Part shown: piece after piece, positions 8,017 through 15,774 of the stretch
Position numbering within the stretch: the stretch's first letter is position 1
How the letters are laid out: the number at the start of each line of letters is the position of its first letter
Origin: Arthrobacter crystallopoietes BAB-32
Lineage (GTDB): Bacteria; Actinomycetota; Actinomycetes; Actinomycetales; Micrococcaceae
Direction: 5' to 3'
Assembly: GCF_000328305.2 (NCBI RefSeq)
Contig: NZ_ANPE02000178.1
Location: 1 to 33,162 of the forward strand
Length of the DNA stretch: 33,162 nucleotides
The notes under the pieces: generated by a model
The model's database searches: none
Seen by the model: only the letters and a program-made list of their open reading frames with translations
Told to the model about the DNA's origin: nothing
Made by a program: the position numbers and the translations under genes

Positions 8017-9513
8017 ATGACCACGACCATCACCCACTTCATCAACGGGGCGGACACCATTGGTGCCGGGGACCGCACCCAGACGGTCTACAACCCGGCC
8101 ACCGGCGAGGCGACCGGCGAGCTGCGGCTGGCCAACCGCGCGGACATCGACGACGTTGTCGCCGCGGCCAAGGCCGCCTCCGAGTCCTGGGCCGAGACAT
8201 CCCTGAGCAAGCGCGTGGCCGTGCTTTTCAAGTTCCGCGAACTGCTGGCGGAGAATGTCCAGGAACTGGCGAAGATTGTCACCAGCGAGCACGGCAAGGT
8301 GGTCTCCGACGCGGCCGGCGAGGTTGGCCGCGGCCTCGAGGTCGTGGAGTATGCCTGCGGCGCCGCGCAGTCGCTGAAGGGCGAATACTCGGACCAGGTC
8401 TCCGGCGGGATTGACGTCTTCTCCTTCCGCCAGCCGCTCGGCGTTGTCGCCGGTATCACCCCTTTCAACTTCCCGGTCATGGTGCCGCTGTGGATGGCCC
8501 CGGTAGCTATCGTGACGGGTAACGCCTTCATCCTGAAGCCTTCCGAGCGCGACCCCTCCGCGAGCTTGTTCCTGGCGCGGCTGTGGAAGGAAGCTGGCCT
8601 GCCGGACGGAGTCTTCAACGTGCTGCAGGGCGACAAGGAAGCCGTGGACGGCCTGCTGACCCACCCTGACGTCGACGGCATCTCCTTCGTCGGATCCACT
8701 CCGATCGCCAGGTACGTCTACGAGACCGGCACGCAGCACGGCAAGCGCGTGCAGGCGCTGGGCGGGGCGAAGAACCACGCCGTGGTGATGCCCGACGCCG
8801 ACATGGACCTTGCCGCCGACCACATCAATGCCGCTGCGTTCGGCTCCGCCGGCCAGCGCTGCATGGCAATCTCGGTCGCCGTGGCCGTAGGCGATGCGGC
8901 CGAGGGCCTGGTCGCCAAGCTCAAGGAGCGCGCGGAGGCGGTCAAAGTCGCCAACGGCATGGAGCCCGATGCGGACATGGGCCCGGTCATCACGCCGCAG
9001 TCCAAGGCCCGCCTGCAGAAGATCGTCGGAGAGGCACAGGACGCCGGCGCTGCGCTGATCGTGGACGGACGCGACCTGGTGGTCAAGGACCACGAGAACG
9101 GCTTCTTCGTCGGACCGACCGTGATCGACCACGTCCGCCGCGAGATGACTGCGTACCAGGAGGAGATCTTCGGTCCGGTCCTCGCCGTGGTCCGCGTGGC
9201 GAACATCGAAGAGGCGCTGGACGTCATCAACTCCAACCCGTACGGCAACGGCACCGCGATCTTCACCTCGTCCGGCGCCTACGCCCGCGCCTTCACTCGA
9301 GGCGTCAAGGTCGGCATGGTCGGCGTGAACATTCCGCTGCCGGTGCCGGTGGCCTGGCACTCCTTCGGCGGCTGGAAGGACTCGCTGTTCGGGGACCACC
9401 ACATCTACGGCCCGGACGGCATCCGTTTCTACACCCGCGGCAAGGTTGTCACCCAGCGCTGGCCCGAGCCGAAGCAGGCCTCCGGCGCATCCTTTGCTTT
9501 CCCGTCCAACTGA
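8017..9513 (+). CDS. iolA: CoA-acylating (methyl)malonate-semialdehyde dehydrogenase
   Basis: A 498-residue aldehyde dehydrogenase that converts malonate semialdehyde to acetyl-CoA with NAD and CoA; family members also take methylmalonate semialdehyde, hence the alternative name mmsA. Visible are the cofactor region GITPFNFPVMVPLWM and FVGSTPIARYVYE, and the catalytic Cys282 in GSAGQRCMA. The motif lacks the general-base glutamate context of ordinary aldehyde dehydrogenases, as in the CoA-acylating group. The start has AAGGAG eight bases upstream. It lies 28 bases after iolD in the operon and completes conversion of the aldolase product. Confidence 0.95.
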   Translation: MTTTITHFINGADTIGAGDRTQTVYNPATGEATGELRLANRADIDDVVAAAKAASESWAETSLSKRVAVLFKFRELLAENVQELAKIVTSEHGKVVSDAAGEVGRGLEVVEYACGAAQSLKGEYSDQVSGGIDVFSFRQPLGVVAGITPFNFPVMVPLWMAPVAIVTGNAFILKPSERDPSASLFLARLWKEAGLPDGVFNVLQGDKEAVDGLLTHPDVDGISFVGSTPIARYVYETGTQHGKRVQALGGAKNHAVVMPDADMDLAADHINAAAFGSAGQRCMAISVAVAVGDAAEGLVAKLKERAEAVKVANGMEPDADMGPVITPQSKARLQKIVGEAQDAGAALIVDGRDLVVKDHENGFFVGPTVIDHVRREMTAYQEEIFGPVLAVVRVANIEEALDVINSNPYGNGTAIFTSSGAYARAFTRGVKVGMVGVNIPLPVPVAWHSFGGWKDSLFGDHHIYGPDGIRFYTRGKVVTQRWPEPKQASGASFAFPSN

Positions 9514-9551
9514 CTCTTCCGGCCAAACCAAGCGTGCAGAAAGGACTACGA

Positions 9552-10472
9552 ATGTCCGAGGTTGAGAACAAGCTGATCATCGGGACCGCGCCGGACTCCT
9601 GGGGAGTCTGGTTCGCCGATGACCCGAAGCAGACCCCGTGGGAGCGGTTCCTCGACGAAGCAGCCGAATCCGGTTACAAGTGGATCGAGCTGGGCCCCTA
9701 CGGCTACCTGCCCACCGACCCGTCCAGGCTGGCCGACGAACTCGCCCAGCGGGACCTGAGGGTCTCCGCCGGCACGGTCTTCACGGCCTTCCACCGGGGC
9801 GTCGACCAGTGGGACGTCGCGTGGGAGCCCGCCCGCAAGGTCGCTGAGCTAACCGCGGCCATGGGCGGCAAGCACATCGTGGTCATCCCGGCGATGTGGC
9901 GCGACGACGTCACCGGCGAAGCGGTGGAGAACGGCGAGCTCACCGCCGAGCAGTGGGACGACCTCTTCTACGGGCACAACAAGCTGGGCAAGGTGCTGGC
10001 GGAGGAGTACGGACTCCAGCAGCAGTTCCACTCGCATGCGGACTCGCATGTCTGCGTGCAGCCGGATATCGAGCGGTTCCTGCAGGACACCGATCCGAAC
10101 CTGGTCACGCTGTGCCTGGACACCGGCCATGCCGAGTACGGCGGAGCCAGCAGCGTTGGCCTGATCGAAAAATATCCGGAGCGGATTGGCTACCTGCACC
10201 TGAAGCAGATCGATCCGGAGGTCCTCAAGATCGTGCGCGAGCAGAACATGACGTGGGCTGCTGCGAACCAGGCCGGCGTCATGACCGAGCCGCCCAACGG
10301 ATTGCCGGACCTGTCCAAGGTGATTGACGCCGTCGAAAAGCTGGACAAGCCCATCTTCGGCATTGTCGAACAGGACATGTACCCGGTGGCGGATTTCGGC
10401 GTGCCGATGCCCATCGCCCAGCGCACCTGCAAGTACCTCCTCTCGTGCGGCTCCCGCACCCGCGTCCAGTAA
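9552..10472 (+). CDS. iolE: Myo-inosose-2 dehydratase
   Basis: A 306-residue TIM-barrel enzyme of the xylose-isomerase-like superfamily. It dehydrates 2-keto-myo-inositol to 3D-(3,5/4)-trihydroxycyclohexane-1,2-dione, the substrate of IolD. The N-terminus IGTAPDSWGVWFADDPKQTPW is diagnostic for IolE. Candidate metal ligands lie in QFHSHADSHV and LCLDTGHAEYGG, with FGIVEQDMYP near the C-terminus. The start at ATG 9552 follows GAAAGGA seven bases upstream; the few in-frame residues before it are not conserved. It lies 38 bases after iolA and 10 bases before iolG. Confidence 0.94.
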   Translation: MSEVENKLIIGTAPDSWGVWFADDPKQTPWERFLDEAAESGYKWIELGPYGYLPTDPSRLADELAQRDLRVSAGTVFTAFHRGVDQWDVAWEPARKVAELTAAMGGKHIVVIPAMWRDDVTGEAVENGELTAEQWDDLFYGHNKLGKVLAEEYGLQQQFHSHADSHVCVQPDIERFLQDTDPNLVTLCLDTGHAEYGGASSVGLIEKYPERIGYLHLKQIDPEVLKIVREQNMTWAAANQAGVMTEPPNGLPDLSKVIDAVEKLDKPIFGIVEQDMYPVADFGVPMPIAQRTCKYLLSCGSRTRVQ

Positions 10473-10482
10473 AGGAACCACC

Positions 10483-11496
10483 ATGACCGAAAACCTGCGC
10501 GTGGCCGTTATCGGAGCCGGCCGCATGGGCATTGACCACATCCAGCGCCTCCACCGCCGCATCCACGGCGCTAAAGTTGCCGCCGTCGTCGACATCGACC
10601 AGGACCGTGCGCGCGCCGCCGTCGCGGACGTTCCCGGGGCCATCGCACTGACCGACGGCCAGGCGGCGCTGGACCACCCGGACGTGAACGCCGTACTGAT
10701 CGCCACCCCGGGATTCCTGCACGAGGAGATCCTGCACGCGGCACTGGAGAAGGACATCCCGATTCTGTGCGAGAAGCCGCTGACCCCGGACGCCGACTCG
10801 GCCTGGCGCGTCGTCCAAGCTGAGGAGAAGCTGGGGCGCCAGCGGATCCAGGTCGGCTTCATGCGCCGGTACGATGCCGAGTACGCGCAGCTGGGCGAGC
10901 TGATCCGCAGCGGCGAGCTGGGGGAGCTCCTGGTCCTGCACCACCAGCACCGCAATCCGAACACGCCGCCGGGCTTCACCAACGAAATGCTGATCAACGA
11001 CTCGGTGGTCCACGAGTTCGACGCCGTGCGGTTCTTCACGGGCGAGGAGATCACGTCCGTGCAGGTACGGCTGGGCAAGCCGACGCGCAATGCTCCGGCC
11101 GGCCAGCATGATCCGCAGCATGTGCTGCTGGAAACGTCGTCCGGTGTGCTGGCCGACGTCGAGATCTATGTCAACGCCCAGTACGGCTACGAGGTTGCCA
11201 CCCAGGCCTCCTTCGAGCAGGGCGTGGTCAGTATCGGCAACGACTCCGGACCTTACGTCCGCACCCAGGGCCGCTGGGGCGGGAAGGTTACTCCCGGCTT
11301 TGTGGAGCGGTTCGCCGCCGCCTACGACGTCGAGATCCAGGCGTGGGTGGACGCCGCCCTGGAGGGGCGCATCGGCGGACCCAGCGCCTGGGACGGCTAC
11401 GCGACGGCCGCCTGTTGCGAGGCCGGAGTGGAAGCCCAGAAGACCGGCGCCAAGGTCCCGGTCCGGCTGAACGAAAAGCCCGCGCTGTACAGCTAA
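10483..11496 (+). CDS. iolG: Myo-inositol 2-dehydrogenase
   Basis: A 337-residue Gfo/Idh/MocA enzyme that oxidises myo-inositol to 2-keto-myo-inositol (scyllo-inosose) with NAD, the first step of the pathway. The Rossmann motif is VIGAGRMG (residues 9-16). The catalytic set is complete: Lys98 in CEKP, Asp173 and His177 in NDSVVHEFD, equivalent to Lys97/Asp172/His176 of Bacillus subtilis IolG. The ATG has AAAGGAACC just upstream. Among the six paralogues in the window it is the one most likely to be the true myo-inositol enzyme, because of its operon position between iolE and iolH and its intact active site. Confidence 0.93.
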   Translation: MTENLRVAVIGAGRMGIDHIQRLHRRIHGAKVAAVVDIDQDRARAAVADVPGAIALTDGQAALDHPDVNAVLIATPGFLHEEILHAALEKDIPILCEKPLTPDADSAWRVVQAEEKLGRQRIQVGFMRRYDAEYAQLGELIRSGELGELLVLHHQHRNPNTPPGFTNEMLINDSVVHEFDAVRFFTGEEITSVQVRLGKPTRNAPAGQHDPQHVLLETSSGVLADVEIYVNAQYGYEVATQASFEQGVVSIGNDSGPYVRTQGRWGGKVTPGFVERFAAAYDVEIQAWVDAALEGRIGGPSAWDGYATAACCEAGVEAQKTGAKVPVRLNEKPALYS

Positions 11497-11519
11497 CGCC
11501 AACCCGAGGAGCGCCAGCG

Positions 11520-12392
11520 ATGAAGATCGCGCTTGATCCCACCCCGTTCCACCACACCCATTCGCTGCTGGAGTTCCCGCGGCTGGCCGCGGAGCTTGGT
11601 TACAATTACCTGCAGCTCACCCCGCACCGGGACTTCCTGCCGTTCTTTACCCACCCGAAGGCCGACGATGCCCTGGTCGCCGACTTGAAGAAGGCCTGCG
11701 CCGAGGCGGAGGTCGAGATCGCCTCGGTGCTACCGGTGCTGCGCTGGTCGTCACCGGACGAAACCCTTCGCGAAGCGTCGGCCCGGTACTGGAAGCGGAC
11801 GGTGCAGATCGCCGTCGACCTTGGCGTGACGCAGCTGAACACCGAATTCAGCGGACGTCCGGAGCAGCCCGAGGAGTCGGAGGCCGCGTTCTACCGCTCC
11901 ATGGAGGAACTCGTTCCGCTCTTCGAGCGCGAGGGAGTGCACGTGGCCATTGACCCGCACCCGGACGATTTCGTCGAGGAGGGCCTGGCCGCGTGGCGGG
12001 TCATCCGCGGCGTGAACTCGCCCAACCTCGGCTTCGTGTACGTCGCGGCCCATACCTTCCACATGAAGGACAGCCCGACGGACATTATGGAGGCGGTGGG
12101 CGACCGGCTGCGGGTGGTCCACGTCGCGGACACGATGGACCATCACGCCTCCCACGGCCTGCGCTACATCACCAATCCGCCGGGCAATCCGGTGCGTGTG
12201 CACCAGCACCTGAAGATCGGCGACGGCGACGTGGACTGGCAGGAGTTCTTTGGCGGCTTGGCGGAGAACGGCTTCCTGGACCGGCCGGAAACCGTCATGG
12301 TCTCCAGCGTCTTCGCCGAGAACGAGAACGCCCAGGAGGTCTCCCGGTACCAGCTGCGCACCATGAAGGAGTTCATCGGCGGCTTCCAGTAA
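11520..12392 (+). CDS. iolH: IolH-family sugar isomerase/epimerase-like protein
   Basis: A 290-residue TIM-barrel protein of the xylose-isomerase-like superfamily, matching the IolH proteins found at the end of actinobacterial and Bacillus inositol operons. Its biochemical role in the pathway is not settled. Visible segments are an opening MKIALDPTPFHHTHSLLEF, strand motifs VAIDPHPDDF and VVHVADTMDHHASHG, and a late EFFGGLAENGF. Conserved His, Asp and Glu residues suggest divalent metal binding. GAGGAG lies eight bases before the ATG. It is the last gene of the operon: a strong hairpin follows within 35 bases, and the next gene is convergent. Confidence 0.85.
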   Translation: MKIALDPTPFHHTHSLLEFPRLAAELGYNYLQLTPHRDFLPFFTHPKADDALVADLKKACAEAEVEIASVLPVLRWSSPDETLREASARYWKRTVQIAVDLGVTQLNTEFSGRPEQPEESEAAFYRSMEELVPLFEREGVHVAIDPHPDDFVEEGLAAWRVIRGVNSPNLGFVYVAAHTFHMKDSPTDIMEAVGDRLRVVHVADTMDHHASHGLRYITNPPGNPVRVHQHLKIGDGDVDWQEFFGGLAENGFLDRPETVMVSSVFAENENAQEVSRYQLRTMKEFIGGFQ

Positions 12393-12424
12393 GTCCGCAA
12401 GCAAGCAAACCCGCAAAACATGGC

Positions 12425-12455
12425 GGCCCGGCACAGCATGAAGCGGTGCCGGGCC
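12425..12455. terminator. Bidirectional hairpin terminator between the iol operon and the SDR gene
   Basis: GGCCCGGCAC (12425-12434) pairs perfectly with GTGCCGGGCC (12446-12455) across an 11-base loop. It sits between the convergent iolH and SDR genes, as expected for a shared terminator. There is no clear U-tract on either strand, which is common in high-GC actinobacteria. Confidence 0.7.
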
Positions 12456-12478
12456 ATCGTGTTGCTGCCCTGCCGCGG

Positions 12479-13267
12479 TCAGTCGTACGCGCCGGGAACG
12501 TTCTGATCCCAGTCGATGACCGAGCCGGTGACGACGCCGGAGCGCTCCGAGAGCAGGAACACCACGAAGTCCCCGATCTCCTCAACCTGGCCGAGCTTGC
12601 CCATCGGCTGGGAGGCGCTGGCCTTTTCCAGCCAGTCGTCGCCGGCGCCATGGAAGCGGCGTTGGACAGCGTCCTCGCCCTCGGTCGACGTCCAGCCGAT
12701 GTTCACGCCGTTGATCCGGATCCGGTCCCAGCGGTGCGCGTGAGCCGCGTTCCTGGTCAGGCCTGCAAGTCCCGCCTTGGTGGCCACATACGGGGCCAGG
12801 TACGGCTGGCCGCCGTGCGAACTCATGGTGATGATGTTGGCGATGTTGCCGGCGGCGCCGCGTTCCCGCAGATGCCGGATGGCCTGCTGCATCAGGAAGA
12901 ACGGCGCCTTCAGGTTCAGCGCCACGTGGGCGTCGAAGAGCTCCTCCGTAGTGTCCAGCATCGTCCCGCGGGTCGTCAGGCCCGCGGCATTGACCAGCGC
13001 ATCGACCCTCCCCAAGCGTTCGACGGCGGACTCCACGACGGTGCCGACCTGGACCATGTCGGTCAGGTCAGCTTTGATGAACGTGGCCTGCGTCCCGGAT
13101 GCTTCGAGCCGTTGCACCGTCTCCATCCCGTTGTCCGCGTTTCGGCCAACGACGGCGACCGCTTCGGCTTCCTGCGCGGCCGCGGCCAGCGCAATACCCG
13201 CCCCGAGCCCCTGGGTTCCGCCGCTGATCAGCAGGACCTTGCCCCGCATCAAGCCATCAAATCCCAC
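12479..13267 (-). CDS. Short-chain dehydrogenase/reductase
   Basis: A 262-residue classical SDR. The NAD(P) motif GGTQGLGAG lies at residues 16-24, the VNAAG motif at 92-96, and the catalytic set is Ser149/Ser150, Tyr160 and Lys164 (YVATK). Such enzymes oxidise or reduce secondary alcohols of sugars, polyols and similar substrates. I chose GTG 13267 because GGGAGG precedes it by about 9 bases; an internal ATG at 13249 is the alternative. Its start overlaps the end of the upstream Gfo/Idh/MocA gene by 11 bases, so it is the third gene of the dioxygenase operon. Its substrate is unknown, but context points to an oxidised cyclitol or sugar intermediate. Confidence 0.88.
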   Translation of the reverse strand: MGFDGLMRGKVLLISGGTQGLGAGIALAAAAQEAEAVAVVGRNADNGMETVQRLEASGTQATFIKADLTDMVQVGTVVESAVERLGRVDALVNAAGLTTRGTMLDTTEELFDAHVALNLKAPFFLMQQAIRHLRERGAAGNIANIITMSSHGGQPYLAPYVATKAGLAGLTRNAAHAHRWDRIRINGVNIGWTSTEGEDAVQRRFHGAGDDWLEKASASQPMGKLGQVEEIGDFVVFLLSERSGVVTGSVIDWDQNVPGAYD

Positions 13268-14351
13268 TACTGCTTACCTCCCGATTCGGTTGCTCACGTG
13301 CGGTTTCCCCGCCTGCGTGGATAAGTGCGCTGCCGACCGCTATGGTCCTGCCGGTGTCTGCCGACTCCACCGCTGCCTCGGCCAGTTCCAATGCCGCCAC
13401 ACCGTCGTCGATCCCCGGACTGGCCCAGGCACCGTCCCGGACGCGCTGCAGGAAGTGGTCCAGCTCCGCGCGGTAGGCGGCAGCATAGCGTTCCAGGAAG
13501 AACGGCTCGTAGGCGTCCGCCTGCGCGGTGCCCGCGGACGTGTAGCTGCGCACCGTCGTCGGCCTGGAGTTGCCGGCACTGAGCATCCCCTCCGCGCCGA
13601 ACGCCTCCAGCCGCTGGTCGTAGCCGTACGCGCTGTGCCGGGAGTTCGTGATGGTCACTTGCTCGCCGTCCGCGGCGGTGAGGACAACGACGGCGGAATC
13701 ATAGTCGCCGGCCGCCTGGATGTAGTCGCTGAACAGGTTGGAGCCGCGGGCCGTGACCTGCACGATGTCTGGCAGGAAGAACCGCGCCATGTCGAAATCG
13801 TGGATGGTCATGTCGCGGAAGATGCCGCCTGACGAGCGGATGTACGCCTCGGGGGCCGGCGCCGGATCCCGGCTGATGATAGTGAGCTGCTCCAGCCGCC
13901 CGATTTCTCCGGCGGCCACGCGCTGCCGGATGGACGCGAAGGAGGGATCGAACCGGCGGTTGAAGCCGACCATGACCGGGCGCGACGCGCCGGCGACGGC
14001 GGTCCGGCAGGTGCGTGCGCGGGCGAGGTCCAGATCCACGGGCTTCTCGCACAGCACCGCCAGATCGCGCTGCACTGCCGCCAGGATCAGGTCCACGTGG
14101 GTGGGCGTCGGCGAGCAGATGACCACGCCGTCCAGCCTGCCGTCCTCCAGCACCCTTTCGGCGGAGTCGGTGGCGGCGGCTCCGTACCGGGCCTCGAGCC
14201 GCCGGGCTTCTTCGACAAAGGGGTCTGCGATCCAGGCGAAGTCAACCCCGGGGTGCGCTGCCAGGTTGGCGGCGTGGACCGCGCCGATCCGGCCGGACCC
14301 GATGAGGCCCAGCCGGAGCGGGCGGCCGGAGCCGCTGGCGTCTGATGCCAC
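13257..14351 (-). CDS. Gfo/Idh/MocA-family dehydrogenase linked to the dioxygenase
   Basis: About 364 residues. The Rossmann motif LIGSGRIGAVH lies near residues 16-25, CEKPVDLD carries the catalytic lysine, and FRDMTIHDFD supplies the Asp-x3-His pair of the inositol dehydrogenase subgroup. It should oxidise a hydroxyl of a cyclitol or sugar with NAD(P). I chose GTG 14351, one base after the dioxygenase stop (TGA-C-GTG) with AGGTGGG upstream. An ATG at 14390 would overlap the dioxygenase gene by 38 bases and add 13 poorly conserved residues. It is the second gene of the dioxygenase-dehydrogenase-SDR operon. The substrate cannot be read from sequence. Confidence 0.88.
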   Translation of the reverse strand: MASDASGSGRPLRLGLIGSGRIGAVHAANLAAHPGVDFAWIADPFVEEARRLEARYGAAATDSAERVLEDGRLDGVVICSPTPTHVDLILAAVQRDLAVLCEKPVDLDLARARTCRTAVAGASRPVMVGFNRRFDPSFASIRQRVAAGEIGRLEQLTIISRDPAPAPEAYIRSSGGIFRDMTIHDFDMARFFLPDIVQVTARGSNLFSDYIQAAGDYDSAVVVLTAADGEQVTITNSRHSAYGYDQRLEAFGAEGMLSAGNSRPTTVRSYTSAGTAQADAYEPFFLERYAAAYRAELDHFLQRVRDGAWASPGIDDGVAALELAEAAVESADTGRTIAVGSALIHAGGETAREQPNREVSSSGI

Positions 14352-14352
14352 G

Positions 14353-15558
14353 TCAGCCCACCTGGGCCTGGCGGCGCTGCTGCTGGACATCCAGTTCCGT
14401 TTCGAAGGCCGCGGGGTCCATGTCTGCTGCCAACGCCCGCAGCACCAATTGGGCCTGGCTTTCCGGTGCTATGCCACCAATCGGCTGGTCTTGGTCGAGG
14501 TTGGTCGGGAACGCGTAGCCCTCGGCGGAGGCGGCTACGACGTTGCGGACGGAGCGCTCCGAGGCTCCCGCAGCCCGGCGTTCCTGCAGCACTGGATACA
14601 GCGCCTTGCACATGCTGGTGCGGTCGACGGTTTCCATCGCCCGCCCAAACGCGGAAGAGACCTGGAGGAGGTTGGCCATCCGGCGGATGCCGGCGCTGCG
14701 GTTGTGGCCTGCGCCGTGGAACAGCGCAGGGTTGAAGAAGGCGGCGTCGCCCTTCTCCAGCGGCAGCTGGACGTAGTTCTCCTCGAAGTACCGGGTGAAC
14801 TCGGGCCGGTGGAATGCAACGTAGCCGGCCGGATACTTGTGCGAGTGGGGCAGGTACAGGGTGGGGCCGGATTCGACTGGCATGTCGCAGTGCGCAACCG
14901 CCCCCTGCAGAGTCAGGGCGGGGGAGAGCAGATGGACGTGCGCCGGGTAGGACTCGGCTTCTTCCAGGCCCATGAACCCGAGATGGTAGTCGCGGTGGGC
15001 CGTTTGGGAGGCGCCACCGGGATTGACCACGTTGACCTGGGACGTGACCTGGTAGTTGGGGCCGAGCCAGGCTTCGCTGATGAGGGCCAGGATGTCATTG
15101 CCGTAGTAGTCCGCGAAGACTCGGGGTTCCGCAACGGCGAGCTTGTCCAGCGCGCCCCACACCCGATCGTTGGCGCCGGGCTTCGCGAAATGGTCGCCCG
15201 CTGCCGTCCCGGCCGCCTTCTGGGCGTCGATCAACCGGTTGAAGGCGGCGGTGGCGCGATCCACGACGGTGGTGTCGGCGAAGGCGCCCTTGAAGACCAC
15301 GATGCCGGGCCCCTCCGTGAGCGCACGGACGAGTTCGGCCTGGATGGCGCGGCGTCCGGCTGGCCCGTCCGCCCGCTCCTGCAGGCCGGGTCCGTAGATG
15401 AGGACGTTTTGTTCCACCTTGTCCGCGAAGGGGTAATCCACTTGCCGGGTTTCGGCGGACACCGTCTGCACGAAGTCCTGCAGTTGGCAATCCTCGGAGT
15501 GGAACCATTGGGCGCCGGCGTTCAAACCTACGGTGCCGTTCTGGGCGGTGATGGACAT
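14353..15558 (-). CDS. Phytanoyl-CoA dioxygenase (PhyH)-family Fe(II)/2-oxoglutarate oxygenase
   Basis: A 401-residue protein with the double-stranded beta-helix signature of PhyH-type oxygenases. His188 and Asp190 (TAHRDYH) form the HxD part of the iron triad. His281 (LFHGAGHNRS) is the likely distal ligand, with Arg287 or Arg292 placed to bind 2-oxoglutarate. The motif SGPTLYLPHSHKY before it is typical of the family. These enzymes hydroxylate or oxidatively dealkylate small molecules. At about 400 residues it is longer than most 250-300-residue members, with about 130 extra N-terminal residues. AAGGAG lies about 8 bases before the ATG. It is first in an operon with a Gfo/Idh/MocA dehydrogenase and an SDR, divergent from a LacI-type regulator and inserted within the inositol locus. 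An O-methyl or otherwise substituted inositol is a plausible substrate, by inference only. Confidence 0.85.
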   Translation of the reverse strand: MSITAQNGTVGLNAGAQWFHSEDCQLQDFVQTVSAETRQVDYPFADKVEQNVLIYGPGLQERADGPAGRRAIQAELVRALTEGPGIVVFKGAFADTTVVDRATAAFNRLIDAQKAAGTAAGDHFAKPGANDRVWGALDKLAVAEPRVFADYYGNDILALISEAWLGPNYQVTSQVNVVNPGGASQTAHRDYHLGFMGLEEAESYPAHVHLLSPALTLQGAVAHCDMPVESGPTLYLPHSHKYPAGYVAFHRPEFTRYFEENYVQLPLEKGDAAFFNPALFHGAGHNRSAGIRRMANLLQVSSAFGRAMETVDRTSMCKALYPVLQERRAAGASERSVRNVVAASAEGYAFPTNLDQDQPIGGIAPESQAQLVLRALAADMDPAAFETELDVQQQRRQAQVG

Positions 15559-15586
15559 AGCAGCTCCTTCGCTGGATGAGGCTGAT

Positions 15587-15597
15587 CGGAAATTCCG
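15587..15597. promoter_or_regulatory. Inverted repeat in the dioxygenase/LacI divergent region
   Basis: CGGAAATTCCG is an 11-base inverted repeat about 30 bases upstream of the dioxygenase start, within the 216-base divergent region. It could be the operator of the adjacent LacI-type regulator. No second copy or typical LacI motif with a central CG was found. Confidence 0.3.
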
Positions 15598-15774
15598 TCA
15601 GCGGATGCGGGCGGTGAAGAGTCAGGAGATGGATCGTCTGCCGGTGAGCTGTCGGCGCAGCTGCACTGAGACCAGTCTTGTGCCTGCGCCAACCTCGGAC
15701 AAGGGGTAAAGTACCTCAGGAATCCATCAGGAACACCTCATCGCAGGGCACTACCCCGCGGCGAAGGAGGCGGC

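Noticed and set aside
6072-8078. 668-codon minus-strand open frame opposite iolD
   Set aside because: Antisense to a clear ThDP enzyme with full motifs; the translation shows no domain.
8002-9531. 509-codon minus-strand open frame opposite iolA
   Set aside because: Shadow of a recognised aldehyde dehydrogenase; no motif of its own.
12777-13832. Plus-strand open frame of 351 codons across the SDR and dehydrogenase genes
   Set aside because: It spans two minus-strand genes with intact catalytic motifs, and its Arg/Ser/Pro-rich translation is typical of shadow frames.
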